Made by a program: the position numbers and the translations under genes. This document shows, piece after piece, positions 1-5,828 of a DNA stretch of 6,209 nt (position 1 is the stretch's first letter; every line of letters begins with the position of its first letter). The stretch comes from JABSOG01 sp047617105 (GTDB taxonomy: Bacteria; Pseudomonadota; Gammaproteobacteria; Enterobacterales; Alteromonadaceae), in the NCBI GenBank assembly GCA_047617105.1, contig JBLGCB010000407.1, positions 1 through 6,209 of the forward strand, read 5' to 3'. Below the pieces are notes generated by a model, which worked only from the letters and a program-made list of their open reading frames with translations, had not been told where the DNA came from and ran no database searches.

Positions 1-502
1 TCGCTAAAGTCACCGACACCAAAAATCTAGTTAGTCATAAACCAACCGTTGCTTTCTTGGGATAGGATGGCCACAGGGACGTTTAAATCGCTAAAGTCAC
101 CGACACCAAAAATCTAGTTAGTCATAAACCAACCGTTGCTTTCTTGGGATAGGATGGCCACAGGGACGTTTAAATCGCTAAAGTCACCGACACCAAAAAT
201 CTAGTTAGTCATAACCCAACCGTTGCTTTCTTGGGATAGGATGGCCACAGGGACGTTTAAATCATTAAAGTCACCGACACCAAAAATCTAGTTAGTCATA
301 ACCCAACCGTTGCTTTCTTGGGATAGGATGTGCGAAGGGCGGGCCACAGGGACGTTTAAATCGCTAAAGTCACCGACACCAAAAATCTAGTTAGTCATAA
401 ACCAACCGTTGCTTTCTTGGGATAGGATGTGCGAAGGGCGGGCCACAGGGACGTTTAAATCATTAAAGTCACCGACACCAAAAGCCTAGTTAGTCATAAC
501 CC
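1..502. repeat. Tandem array of 87-bp and 99-bp units (five full, one partial)
   Basis: Units begin at 1, 88, 175, 262, 361 and 460. The first three are 87 bp, the next two 99 bp, and the last is a 43-bp partial copy ending at 502. The longer units differ by one 12-bp insertion (tgcgaagggcgg) after 'ggatg'. Other variation is limited: 'tcgcta' or 'tcatta' at the unit start, 'ataaacc' or 'ataaccc' in the middle, and 'aatct' changed to 'gcct' in the last copy. These variants are mixed between copies, which suggests unequal crossing-over or conversion rather than simple stepwise duplication. Both unit lengths are multiples of three. Every copy carries CTAG, which gives an in-frame TAG in the longest open frame of each strand, so no long ORF exists. 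The array starts at the window edge and is probably incomplete. I do not recognise the family. Confidence 0.95.
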
Positions 503-577
503 TATCACCCCCTCAAGCCCATCACAATTCTCCACCAAGTAATCAGGTTCATTAGCGTATCGACCTGATCTTTCAAA
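494..577 (-). pseudogene. Remnant of the HAD phosphatase 3' end
   Basis: Positions 501-552 match 2949-3000, the 3' end of the intact HAD gene in this window, at 46 of 52 bases without gaps. On the minus strand the fragment reads ANEPDYLVENCDGLEGVIG and then stops at TGA (496-494). The intact protein has AYEPDYLVESCAELERVIG, so 14 of 19 residues agree. Weaker similarity with small gaps continues to about 577. All catalytic motifs are missing, so the fragment cannot encode a phosphatase. A 35-codon frame runs from ATG at 601 to this stop, but there is no reason to think it is expressed. Homology ends abruptly at 501, where the tandem array begins. I infer the scar of a tandem duplication followed by deletion. 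Confidence 0.88.
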
Positions 578-598
578 TCGATTTTTTTCGGCACTCCC

Positions 599-622
599 CA
601 TCAATGGCCACATGATTGGGTT
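599..622 (-). pseudogene. Possible small scrap of uppS coding sequence
   Basis: Positions 599-615 match 5364-5380 inside the intact uppS at 16 of 17 bases, with a weaker gapped continuation to about 622. On the minus strand the scrap reads NHVAID, against IHAAID in the intact enzyme (residues 40-45). It lies between the HAD remnant and the receptor promoter, in the order and orientation expected if a HAD / membrane protein / uppS block was deleted internally. The match is short, so chance cannot be excluded; the position is what makes it credible. Confidence 0.45.
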
Positions 623-625
623 CGT

Positions 626-647
626 TGTCACCGTTACTTTGGTGACA
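626..647. promoter_or_regulatory. Inverted repeat overlapping the receptor -35 (possible operator)
   Basis: TGTCACC (626-632) and GGTGACA (641-647) form a perfect 7-bp inverted repeat with an 8-nt centre. The right arm overlaps the proposed -35 of the first receptor gene, a place where a dimeric repressor could act. The left arm is not conserved upstream of the second receptor, so if functional it would regulate only the first copy. I cannot assign a regulator, and it does not resemble a Fur box. Confidence 0.3.
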
Positions 648-668
648 TCCATAAACTTTTGCTATGCT
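639..668 (+). promoter_or_regulatory. Putative sigma-70 promoter of the first TonB receptor
   Basis: TTGGTG (639-644) and TATGCT (663-668) are separated by 18 nt, about 30 nt upstream of the ATG. The block 633-698 is conserved at 61 of 66 bases, with no gap, upstream of the second receptor (5762-5827), including an unchanged TATGCT. An alternative -10 is the A/T-rich TATCAAATAGTAT just downstream. Confidence 0.5.
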
Positions 669-686
669 TATCAAATAGTATTAAGT

Positions 687-690
687 GAGG
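687..690 (+). promoter_or_regulatory. Ribosome binding site that fixes the start at 700
   Basis: GAGG lies 9 nt before ATG at 700. In the paralogue AAGG is at the same distance from ATG at 5829. An in-frame GTG at 685 would overlap this Shine-Dalgarno sequence and is GTA in the paralogue, so ATG 700 is the better start. Confidence 0.75.
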
Positions 691-699
691 CGCTACACG

Positions 700-2838
700 A
701 TGTTCAAGCAGATGACTATGGCGGGATTAGTATTGGGCTGTTGTTTTCAATTAAGTGCTGATGATTCTCAGGAACTTCATTCCATTTATAGCCTTTCATT
801 GGAAGAATTAGCGCAGCTATCTCTAGTGACCGCAGCTTCTGGTTTTGAGCAAAAAGTCAGCCGGGCCCCCGCCACGGTGACGGTGATCACCAGTGAAGAA
901 TGGCAGGCCAAAGGGGCACGTTTATTGGCTGATGTGCTGGCGACGGTACCAGGGTTTCATATTGGTAAACCCCAAGGCGTGGCTACTCATAGAAAATTTA
1001 CTATTCGTGGATTATCTGGTTCTTCTTCTACCCAAATTAAGTTGTTGATAGATGGCGAACCTTTGGAATATATGCAAAGCAGTGGTTTATTTACTGGCTT
1101 TGGCATGCCATTAACTGCGTTTAAGCGTATCGAAGTGATTAAAGGCCCCGGTTCTGCGGTTTACGGGGCTGATGCATTTGCTGGGGTGATTAATCTAGTG
1201 TCGTATCAACATGCGGATGATATGCCATCACAAGTGGGCGCTCGTATAGGGAGTTTTAATACCGCCGATATTTTTGCCCGTGATAGCTTTAGCCTTGGCG
1301 AGTCTCATATTCAGTGGGCATTGGATTATAGTCGCTCTGATGACGATAAAAATCGAATTGTTAATACTGATTTACAAACGTTTTTTGATGATATTTTTGG
1401 CACATCAGCATCACAGGCACCAGGGCCGATTGATGAGCATTATCAAATATTGACCTTTATGGCGAAATGGCAATGGCAAAATTTAAATGTTGATTACTTT
1501 AGCTGGCATAATTTTGATTTTGGTCATGGAGCAGGCGTCGCGCAAGCATTGGACCCATCAGGAGAAGGCGAGGTTTATGCAAATTCTTTGAATGCACAAT
1601 ATGATTTTAGCGATTTCGTTACTGGTGAATTGACGGCGTTGTTAAGTTATAAGAAACAAATGTCAGACGACTATTTAAGGGTATTTCCACGGGGGGCGGT
1701 ATTACCCATTGGCCCTAACGGCAATGTTAATTTTGCCAATCACGAGGGAGTGACGCTGTTTGAAGACGGTTTTATTGGCCATCTTAATCCCGTAGGCGAT
1801 TCAACCACTTTTCGTTTAACCCATTTATTTCATTTATCTGAGCCACACTTATTTCGTTGGTCATTAGGTTATGAAGAGCAACGACTCAGAATCCGGCAGC
1901 GCAAGAATACCGGGCCGAGTGTATTAGATGGTTCAGAAACGGTAGTTACTGATGCGCTCACCGATATTACGGGTACCCCTTATACCTATTTACCCAATGT
2001 TGATCGCCACTTTTACTACTTATCATTACAAGATGAATGGCAAATCACCGCCAAAATGCAATTGTCGCTGGGATTGAGGCATGATGATTATTCTGATTTT
2101 GGTACCACAACCAATCCCCGTTTAGGTTTTATTTGGCAAGCATCGGATAGCGTCACCCTGAAGTTATTTGCTGGCTCTGCATTCAGAGCGCCTGCGATTG
2201 GTCAGTTATATACTAGAAGTAATCCGGTGACGACTGGTAATCCTGAGTTAGGACCAGAGACCATCGATACTTTAGAGACTGGCTTCAATTTTGAGTATTT
2301 GGTAACCAACAATCTGACTTTATCACTGAGTATGTTTGATTATCATGCTAAAGATCTCATTGCTTATGCACCGACAGAGCAGATTCAGGGTAATTTGGCG
2401 CAAAATATTGGTGAACAAAAGGGCCGGGGTGGGGAGTTTTGGTTAAAGTGGAAGCCACAAAGCAATATGACAGTCGATTTTAGTTATTCGCTGTTGTCGG
2501 CCGATGATAAAGCGGGCGTTACGATTGCCGATATAGCCAATAAAATGGCTTACCTTGGTGTCAACTGGCAAATCAACGCCGATTGGTATTGGAATATTGA
2601 TGGTAAGTGGATTGCCGATCGTGCTCGCTCAGAAATCGATGCCAGAGCAAAGTTGGCTAATTACACTTGGGTGACAAGCAAGCTTGAGCGTAAAAATATC
2701 ATTGAAGGTTTGTCTGCTGCGCTGGTGGCAAAAAACCTGTTTGACCAAGATGCTAAAGAGCCGAGTGATGGCACCATTGCCGATGATTATCCGTTACCTG
2801 GTCGGCAATTATTGTTTGAATTGGTGTATGTGTTTTAA
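700..2838 (+). CDS. TonB-dependent outer-membrane receptor, copy 1 (complete)
   Basis: This 712-residue protein is predicted to be a 22-stranded outer-membrane barrel that imports a scarce ligand using energy from TonB-ExbB-ExbD. A signal peptide (hydrophobic residues about 7-20, probable cleavage after LSA) precedes a mature N-terminus starting ADDSQELHS. No N-terminal signalling (STN) domain is present. The plug spans about residues 56-168 and shows PATVTVITSEEW, LADVLATVPG, the RGL segment, LLIDGEPLE and the diagnostic IEVIKGPGSAVYGADAFAGVINLVS. The rest is barrel, ending in the aromatic residue expected for outer-membrane insertion (ELVYVF). The length suits CirA/BtuB-type receptors, but the substrate cannot be told from sequence. 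Its neighbour, the HAD gene, is convergent, 94 bp away, and I see no clear terminator hairpin between them. A close paralogue starts at 5829. Confidence 0.95.
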   Translation: MFKQMTMAGLVLGCCFQLSADDSQELHSIYSLSLEELAQLSLVTAASGFEQKVSRAPATVTVITSEEWQAKGARLLADVLATVPGFHIGKPQGVATHRKFTIRGLSGSSSTQIKLLIDGEPLEYMQSSGLFTGFGMPLTAFKRIEVIKGPGSAVYGADAFAGVINLVSYQHADDMPSQVGARIGSFNTADIFARDSFSLGESHIQWALDYSRSDDDKNRIVNTDLQTFFDDIFGTSASQAPGPIDEHYQILTFMAKWQWQNLNVDYFSWHNFDFGHGAGVAQALDPSGEGEVYANSLNAQYDFSDFVTGELTALLSYKKQMSDDYLRVFPRGAVLPIGPNGNVNFANHEGVTLFEDGFIGHLNPVGDSTTFRLTHLFHLSEPHLFRWSLGYEEQRLRIRQRKNTGPSVLDGSETVVTDALTDITGTPYTYLPNVDRHFYYLSLQDEWQITAKMQLSLGLRHDDYSDFGTTTNPRLGFIWQASDSVTLKLFAGSAFRAPAIGQLYTRSNPVTTGNPELGPETIDTLETGFNFEYLVTNNLTLSLSMFDYHAKDLIAYAPTEQIQGNLAQNIGEQKGRGGEFWLKWKPQSNMTVDFSYSLLSADDKAGVTIADIANKMAYLGVNWQINADWYWNIDGKWIADRARSEIDARAKLANYTWVTSKLERKNIIEGLSAALVAKNLFDQDAKEPSDGTIADDYPLPGRQLLFELVYVF

Positions 2839-2932
2839 TCACTTGTTCTTCCACTGGGTTACAGGCTGATTAGACGATAAGCTGAGATGCGGTCCAACTC
2901 GAGGGCATTTTATAAAAAGATTCGGGGAATTA

Positions 2933-3562
2933 TTAACCAAAATACGCCCCAATCACCCGCTCAAGCTCAGCACAACTCTCCACCAAGTAATCAGGCTCAT
3001 ACGCCGCCAGCGCCTGCTTTGAATTATAACCCCAACAGACCGCCACCACCGCTATCCCGGCTTTTCTCGCCGCCTGAATATCTCTTATCTCATCGCCAAC
3101 ATACAGCGCCCGCTTGATTTTCTGTTTTTTGAGCGCCTGTTTTAACGTTCTGCCTTTGCCCGATAGGCGAATATCGCTGTAAATAAAGTCCATTGGCACT
3201 AGGTTATGGCGCTGCTGAAAAGCTTTAATCACTTGCGCACCATTGGTGGTGACAATGCCTAAGCTGTAATGTTGGCTTAATTGTGCAAGCAAAGCAGATA
3301 CCCCTTGGTGTAAAGGAATAGAGTCAACCTGGTCTTTTAACAGCTTTTTACCAGCAGCCATTACCAGCGGTATTTTATAAGGCGCAATACCAAGATCACT
3401 GAGGATTTTTGTCAGCGGCAACTCCTTTAATCGTTTAAGGTCGTCACTGTCGATAGATTTAAAGCGGTATTTTTTCGCCAGCACATTCATCACCCGATGA
3501 CTCGTGTCGAAGCTGTCGGCCAAGGTGCCATCGAAATCAAAAATCACTGCGTTTTTATTCAT
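2933..3562 (-). CDS. HAD-superfamily phosphatase, phosphoglycolate phosphatase-like
   Basis: This 209-residue soluble hydrolase carries all four HAD motifs. Motif I is DFDGT (nucleophile D9, acid/base D11), motif II is the TTN near residues 105-107, motif III is K136 in the GKGRTLKQ segment, and motif IV is GDEIRD (D157, D161). The stretch of about 65 residues after motif I is a small alpha-helical C1 cap, as in Gph/PgmB-like phosphatases. Small phosphorylated metabolites are the usual substrates; this one is unknown. I chose ATG at 3562 because it places motif I at the normal distance from the N-terminus. An in-frame ATG at 3583 would add seven residues. The start overlaps the stop of the upstream membrane-protein gene in ATGAATAA (8 nt), so translational coupling is likely. 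It is the last gene of the operon. A decayed copy of its 3' end lies at 494-577. Confidence 0.92.
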   Translation of the reverse strand: MNKNAVIFDFDGTLADSFDTSHRVMNVLAKKYRFKSIDSDDLKRLKELPLTKILSDLGIAPYKIPLVMAAGKKLLKDQVDSIPLHQGVSALLAQLSQHYSLGIVTTNGAQVIKAFQQRHNLVPMDFIYSDIRLSGKGRTLKQALKKQKIKRALYVGDEIRDIQAARKAGIAVVAVCWGYNSKQALAAYEPDYLVESCAELERVIGAYFG

Positions 3563-4760
3563 GGTCGCTTTCTGGTTTTGCATTGGTCATTGGCAGTTCA
3601 GTCCCTAACTCAACCTTTAACTCGACCTTTAACTCGACATCAGGCGAAAAGCCAAATAGCCTTGCCCCGACAATCCAAAACAGCCAACAAATCACGCCAA
3701 AAAATAAATAACCAGTGAAACCCAGCACAGGCATTTCAAATACCAAAAGTTGATGGACGTAGGGCAAGTCATAATGCCAAAAATTAGGGTTGTTTGGTGC
3801 ACTCCAAAAATTCCACATTTCCCAGGTGAGGCTGTTACAAGTGGTAGCGATGGCAATAAGCATTACCGGACGCCAGTCTCCTTGAGCAATGGGGTGCAGT
3901 GGTGTCCAGATACCTGACAGTGCCAGTATGGTCGCACTGACCAGCAAAGGTCCCAGCCAAATCATCCAGAATAATAAATCGTACCAGATGCTGGTGATCA
4001 CACTGATCACTAAACCGTTGAGTAAAATGGCCCATAGTGCCTGACGAGACAGTGTTACTTTTGGCCCTTGGGCATAACGAAGGCCGATGGCCGGTATGGT
4101 TTGCAATAACTGATACCAGATAAATACCGAAGGCCAAACCGTGCTGAATGTGATGGCTGACCAGATATAAGTTTGTGGTGACGGCAACAAATCAAGGTAA
4201 GGATAATACCAGTTTTGCATCACAAAAAAGTTAAGATATTCGAAGTAATACCAGCCAAATATTGACTGAATGGCACATAAAAACAGCAGATAAGGGCGTG
4301 ATGATATAAATGATACCCCCTGATTACGTCGATAAACAATACCGTCTAAAAATAAGATGTAACCCCACCACAAAGGCACAAACGTCAGATGTTTGACCAT
4401 ACCTAGGCTGTCGAACTGCCCCCACATCACTATCCAGCTTAAACCACCAACAACGGCACCAATCTTTGACCAGATGGGCCAAGCTGGCTTAGTTGTCGGT
4501 TTGCTTTTTGACTGGCGAGTGGGTGGCTTAAAGCCAAACCAGCGGGGAAATAATACAAACGACCACAGTAATATGGCGACACAGGTTAAAAAGACAAATA
4601 TCGGCAGACTGAATCCTGGCGGATCCATCACCTTTTCGGCCAGCAACGAGAACCCTGGCGGTAAGCCACCCCATTTTATCAAACCACCAAGCCAGGGTAA
4701 GGTGATTAGGGTGATGATTAATAGCAGTAAAATCGCTTTTTGTTTGAAGTTAGCGTTCAT
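3555..4760 (-). CDS. Uncharacterised polytopic inner-membrane protein
   Basis: The product has 401 residues and roughly nine or ten membrane segments, near 9-29, 51-71, 96-114, 125-143, 157-180, 198-220, 241-262, 264-285, 298-315 and 339-368, with many Trp and Tyr residues. Two similar motifs stand out: E174-x-x-N177 followed by NWYYPY and LP, and E314-x-x-N317 followed by FWHYDLP. A conserved-looking EMPVLGFTGYLFFG follows at 342-354. Buried acidic and amide residues in duplicate suggest an enzyme or transporter with pseudo-twofold halves, but this is inference and I cannot name the family. The C-terminal tail carries short VELK-type repeats. ATG at 4760 overlaps the uppS stop by 11 nt (ATGAACGCTAA), and its own stop overlaps the HAD start, so it is the middle gene of a tight operon. 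A lipid-linked substrate would fit that context. Confidence 0.85.
   Translation of the reverse strand: MNANFKQKAILLLLIITLITLPWLGGLIKWGGLPPGFSLLAEKVMDPPGFSLPIFVFLTCVAILLWSFVLFPRWFGFKPPTRQSKSKPTTKPAWPIWSKIGAVVGGLSWIVMWGQFDSLGMVKHLTFVPLWWGYILFLDGIVYRRNQGVSFISSRPYLLFLCAIQSIFGWYYFEYLNFFVMQNWYYPYLDLLPSPQTYIWSAITFSTVWPSVFIWYQLLQTIPAIGLRYAQGPKVTLSRQALWAILLNGLVISVITSIWYDLLFWMIWLGPLLVSATILALSGIWTPLHPIAQGDWRPVMLIAIATTCNSLTWEMWNFWSAPNNPNFWHYDLPYVHQLLVFEMPVLGFTGYLFFGVICWLFWIVGARLFGFSPDVELKVELKVELGTELPMTNAKPESDHE
3602..3637. repeat. 12-bp in-frame tandem repeat in the membrane-protein C-terminus
   Basis: Three 12-bp units lie at 3602-3613 (tccctaactcaa, degenerate), 3614-3625 and 3626-3637 (both cctttaactcga). 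On the minus strand they encode the tail VELK-VELK-VELG-TELP after the last membrane segment. Four-codon units keep the frame, so copy number can vary by slippage without breaking the gene. Confidence 0.85.
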
Positions 4761-5499
4761 TGTTATGGTCTTTTTCAGGCATTGCTGCTATTTGCACACA
4801 GTGCTCAGGCGAACCTGTATCACCAAAGCGGCGGTTGCGATTGGCAAAATGCTCAATGGCATTATCAAACTCAGCGGTGCTGAAGTCTGGCCATAAAGTG
4901 TCGCTGAAATGATATTCAGCATACGCGCATTGCCAAATCATAAAATTGCTTAGGCGTTTTTCACCGCTGGTGCGGATCAGCAAATCTACCGGGGGGCAAT
5001 CACCAGTATCTAAAGCCTGCTCTAAGGTTTTATCGTCAATTTGATTAAAGTCATAATCTTGTTTGGCGAGTTTTTTGATGGCTCTGAGTATTTCGTCTTT
5101 ACCGCCATAATTGACGGCGAGTTTTAATTTCATACCCCTATTATTACGTGATAACATTTGCGCATTTTTAACCAAAAAACGGGTTTTCCGTGATAATTTG
5201 CTTTGATCGCCAATCACACTAAAGTTTACCCCACGTTTAATAAAGGCAAGAATTTCGGTTTCGAGGTATAAATTGAAGATTTTAAAAATACTGAATACTT
5301 CATCAGCAGGGCGGATCCAGTTTTCAGTTGAAAAAGCATATAAAGTCAACACTTTGACATCGGCATCAATGGCCGCATGAATGATGTTCATGCAGGTTTT
5401 TGCCCCTGCTTTATGGCCATCTTTACGTGGTAAATCACGCTGGGTCGCCCAGCGCCCATTGCCATCCATGATAATGCCGATATGTTGTGGTTTTGCCAT
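4750..5499 (-). CDS. uppS: Cis-prenyltransferase, undecaprenyl diphosphate synthase family
   Basis: Members of this family extend farnesyl diphosphate with isopentenyl diphosphate in cis to make the C55 carrier lipid of peptidoglycan and O-antigen synthesis. From ATG 5499 the protein has 249 residues, close to the 253 of the E. coli enzyme. It has IIMDGNGRW with D12 and R16, R25 and H29, TLYAFSTENW, R63, RTSGEKRLSNF with R176, R182 and S184, then E195 and LWPDF. These match the E. coli catalytic and diphosphate-binding residues in order and spacing, so it should be active. One change is WIRP where WNRP is usual. It sits with a membrane protein and a HAD phosphatase rather than between frr and cdsA, so it may be a second, specialised synthase with different chain length; that is inference. 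A GTG at 5535 would add 12 residues but has no ribosome binding site. The ATG has only a weak A-rich one. Confidence 0.93.
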   Translation of the reverse strand: MAKPQHIGIIMDGNGRWATQRDLPRKDGHKAGAKTCMNIIHAAIDADVKVLTLYAFSTENWIRPADEVFSIFKIFNLYLETEILAFIKRGVNFSVIGDQSKLSRKTRFLVKNAQMLSRNNRGMKLKLAVNYGGKDEILRAIKKLAKQDYDFNQIDDKTLEQALDTGDCPPVDLLIRTSGEKRLSNFMIWQCAYAEYHFSDTLWPDFSTAEFDNAIEHFANRNRRFGDTGSPEHCVQIAAMPEKDHNNER

Positions 5500-5505
5500 G
5501 TCTTT

Positions 5506-5663
5506 TTGTAACTGTTCAGCGCACTCATCTTTCACACCATAACGGCGTTATTGTCGTACTCAAACAGTTACATATGACTTATATGCGCCTATTTTTCGTG
5601 CGGCTCTTTTCGCGAAGAAAGGCCTTGTTATGAGTGAAATCTAAGCACGCTGAACAGTTACAA
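5506..5663. repeat. 16-bp perfect inverted repeat around the uppS promoter
   Basis: The arms are 5506-5521 (ttgtaactgttcagcg) and 5648-5663 (cgctgaacagttacaa), separated by 126 bp. Each arm contains a TGTAACTGTT core (5507-5516 plus strand; 5653-5662 minus strand). A third core lies between them at 5563-5572 on the minus strand, overlapping the proposed uppS -35. The left arm ends 6 bp before the preferred uppS ATG. Repeated copies bracketing a promoter suggest operator sites for a regulator that could loop DNA; the regulator is unknown. The ends of a small lost mobile element are an alternative. Confidence 0.55.
5536..5563 (-). promoter_or_regulatory. Weak candidate promoter of the uppS operon
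   Basis: On the minus strand TTGAGT (5563-5558) and TATGGT (5541-5536) are 16 nt apart. Transcription would start near 5529, giving about a 30-nt leader to ATG 5499 and excluding the upstream GTG at 5535. The match to consensus is modest. Confidence 0.3.
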
Positions 5664-5708
5664 CCTTTGTTCTATTGCACAGTGCTGCCATCATAACGTA
5701 AAACGCAC

Positions 5709-5751
5709 TCGGTGGTTCGTTATTTCGGTGGTTCGACATTTCGATGGCATT
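5709..5751. repeat. 16-bp iterated element upstream of receptor copy 2
   Basis: TCGGTGGTTCG begins at 5709 and again at 5725, each followed by five bases ending in ATT. A degraded third copy starts at 5741 (TCGATGGCATT). The 16-bp period is exact across all three starts. It lies just upstream of the second receptor's -35. It could be a set of regulator sites or simply slippage; the first receptor has no comparable repeat. Confidence 0.6.
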
Positions 5752-5767
5752 AACGGCCGTCATTACT

Positions 5768-5797
5768 TCGGTGACATCCATAAACCTTTGCTATGCT
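5768..5797 (+). promoter_or_regulatory. Putative promoter of the second TonB receptor
   Basis: TCGGTG (5768-5773) and TATGCT (5792-5797) are spaced 18 nt, in the block conserved with the first receptor. The -35 is poorer than TTGGTG in copy 1 because of a T-to-C change, so basal strength may differ. TAAGG (5815-5819) is the ribosome binding site, 9 nt before ATG 5829. Confidence 0.45.
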
Positions 5798-5828
5798 TAT
5801 CAAATAGTATTCAGTAAGGCGCTACACT

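Larger units (their letters stand above)
5500..5828. other. Divergent regulatory region between uppS and receptor copy 2
   Basis: This 329-bp stretch holds no gene that I can support. It contains the proposed promoters of both divergent genes, three copies of a TGTAACTGTT box, a 5-bp inverted repeat CATAT-gactt-ATATG (5571-5585), an imperfect palindrome centred on TTCGCGAA (5609-5616), and a 16-bp iterated element (5709-5751). The left copy of the duplication has lost nearly all of this region apart from the receptor-proximal part. Confidence 0.7.

Noticed and set aside
1..502. CRISPR array or integron attC array
   Set aside because: The units are near-identical over their whole 87-99 bp, with no short repeat and unique spacer alternation. 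No attC-type R'/R'' core pair or interspersed cassette genes are seen.
685..699. GTG at 685 as the receptor start
   Set aside because: It overlaps the Shine-Dalgarno GAGG of ATG 700, adds residues before a normal signal peptide, and is GTA in the paralogue.
730..750. Lipoprotein signal (LVLGC) in the receptor
   Set aside because: The -2 residue is Leu, which does not fit a lipobox well, a second Cys follows, and TonB receptors of this type use signal peptidase I. LSA-DD is a good cleavage site.
2839..2932. Terminator between the convergent receptor and HAD genes
   Set aside because: I found only weak partial complementarity and an A/T-rich stretch near 2909-2920, with no GC-rich stem followed by a T-run on either strand.
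2684..3117. Small plus-strand frames at 2684-2869 and 2887-3117
   Set aside because: The first lies in another frame of the receptor gene, and the second is antisense to the HAD gene with a low-complexity Pro-rich product. Neither has a ribosome binding site or recognisable motif.
3497..4896. Frames at 3497-3718 (+), 3835-4137 (-) and 4393-4896 (+)
   Set aside because: They overlap the HAD, membrane-protein and uppS genes, which have clear family features or topology. The products look like shadow translations.
5506..5663. Insertion sequence or MITE defined by the 16-bp inverted repeat
   Set aside because: There is no transposase and no obvious target-site duplication, and one arm lies at the uppS start. 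Operator sites seem simpler, although a relic element cannot be excluded.
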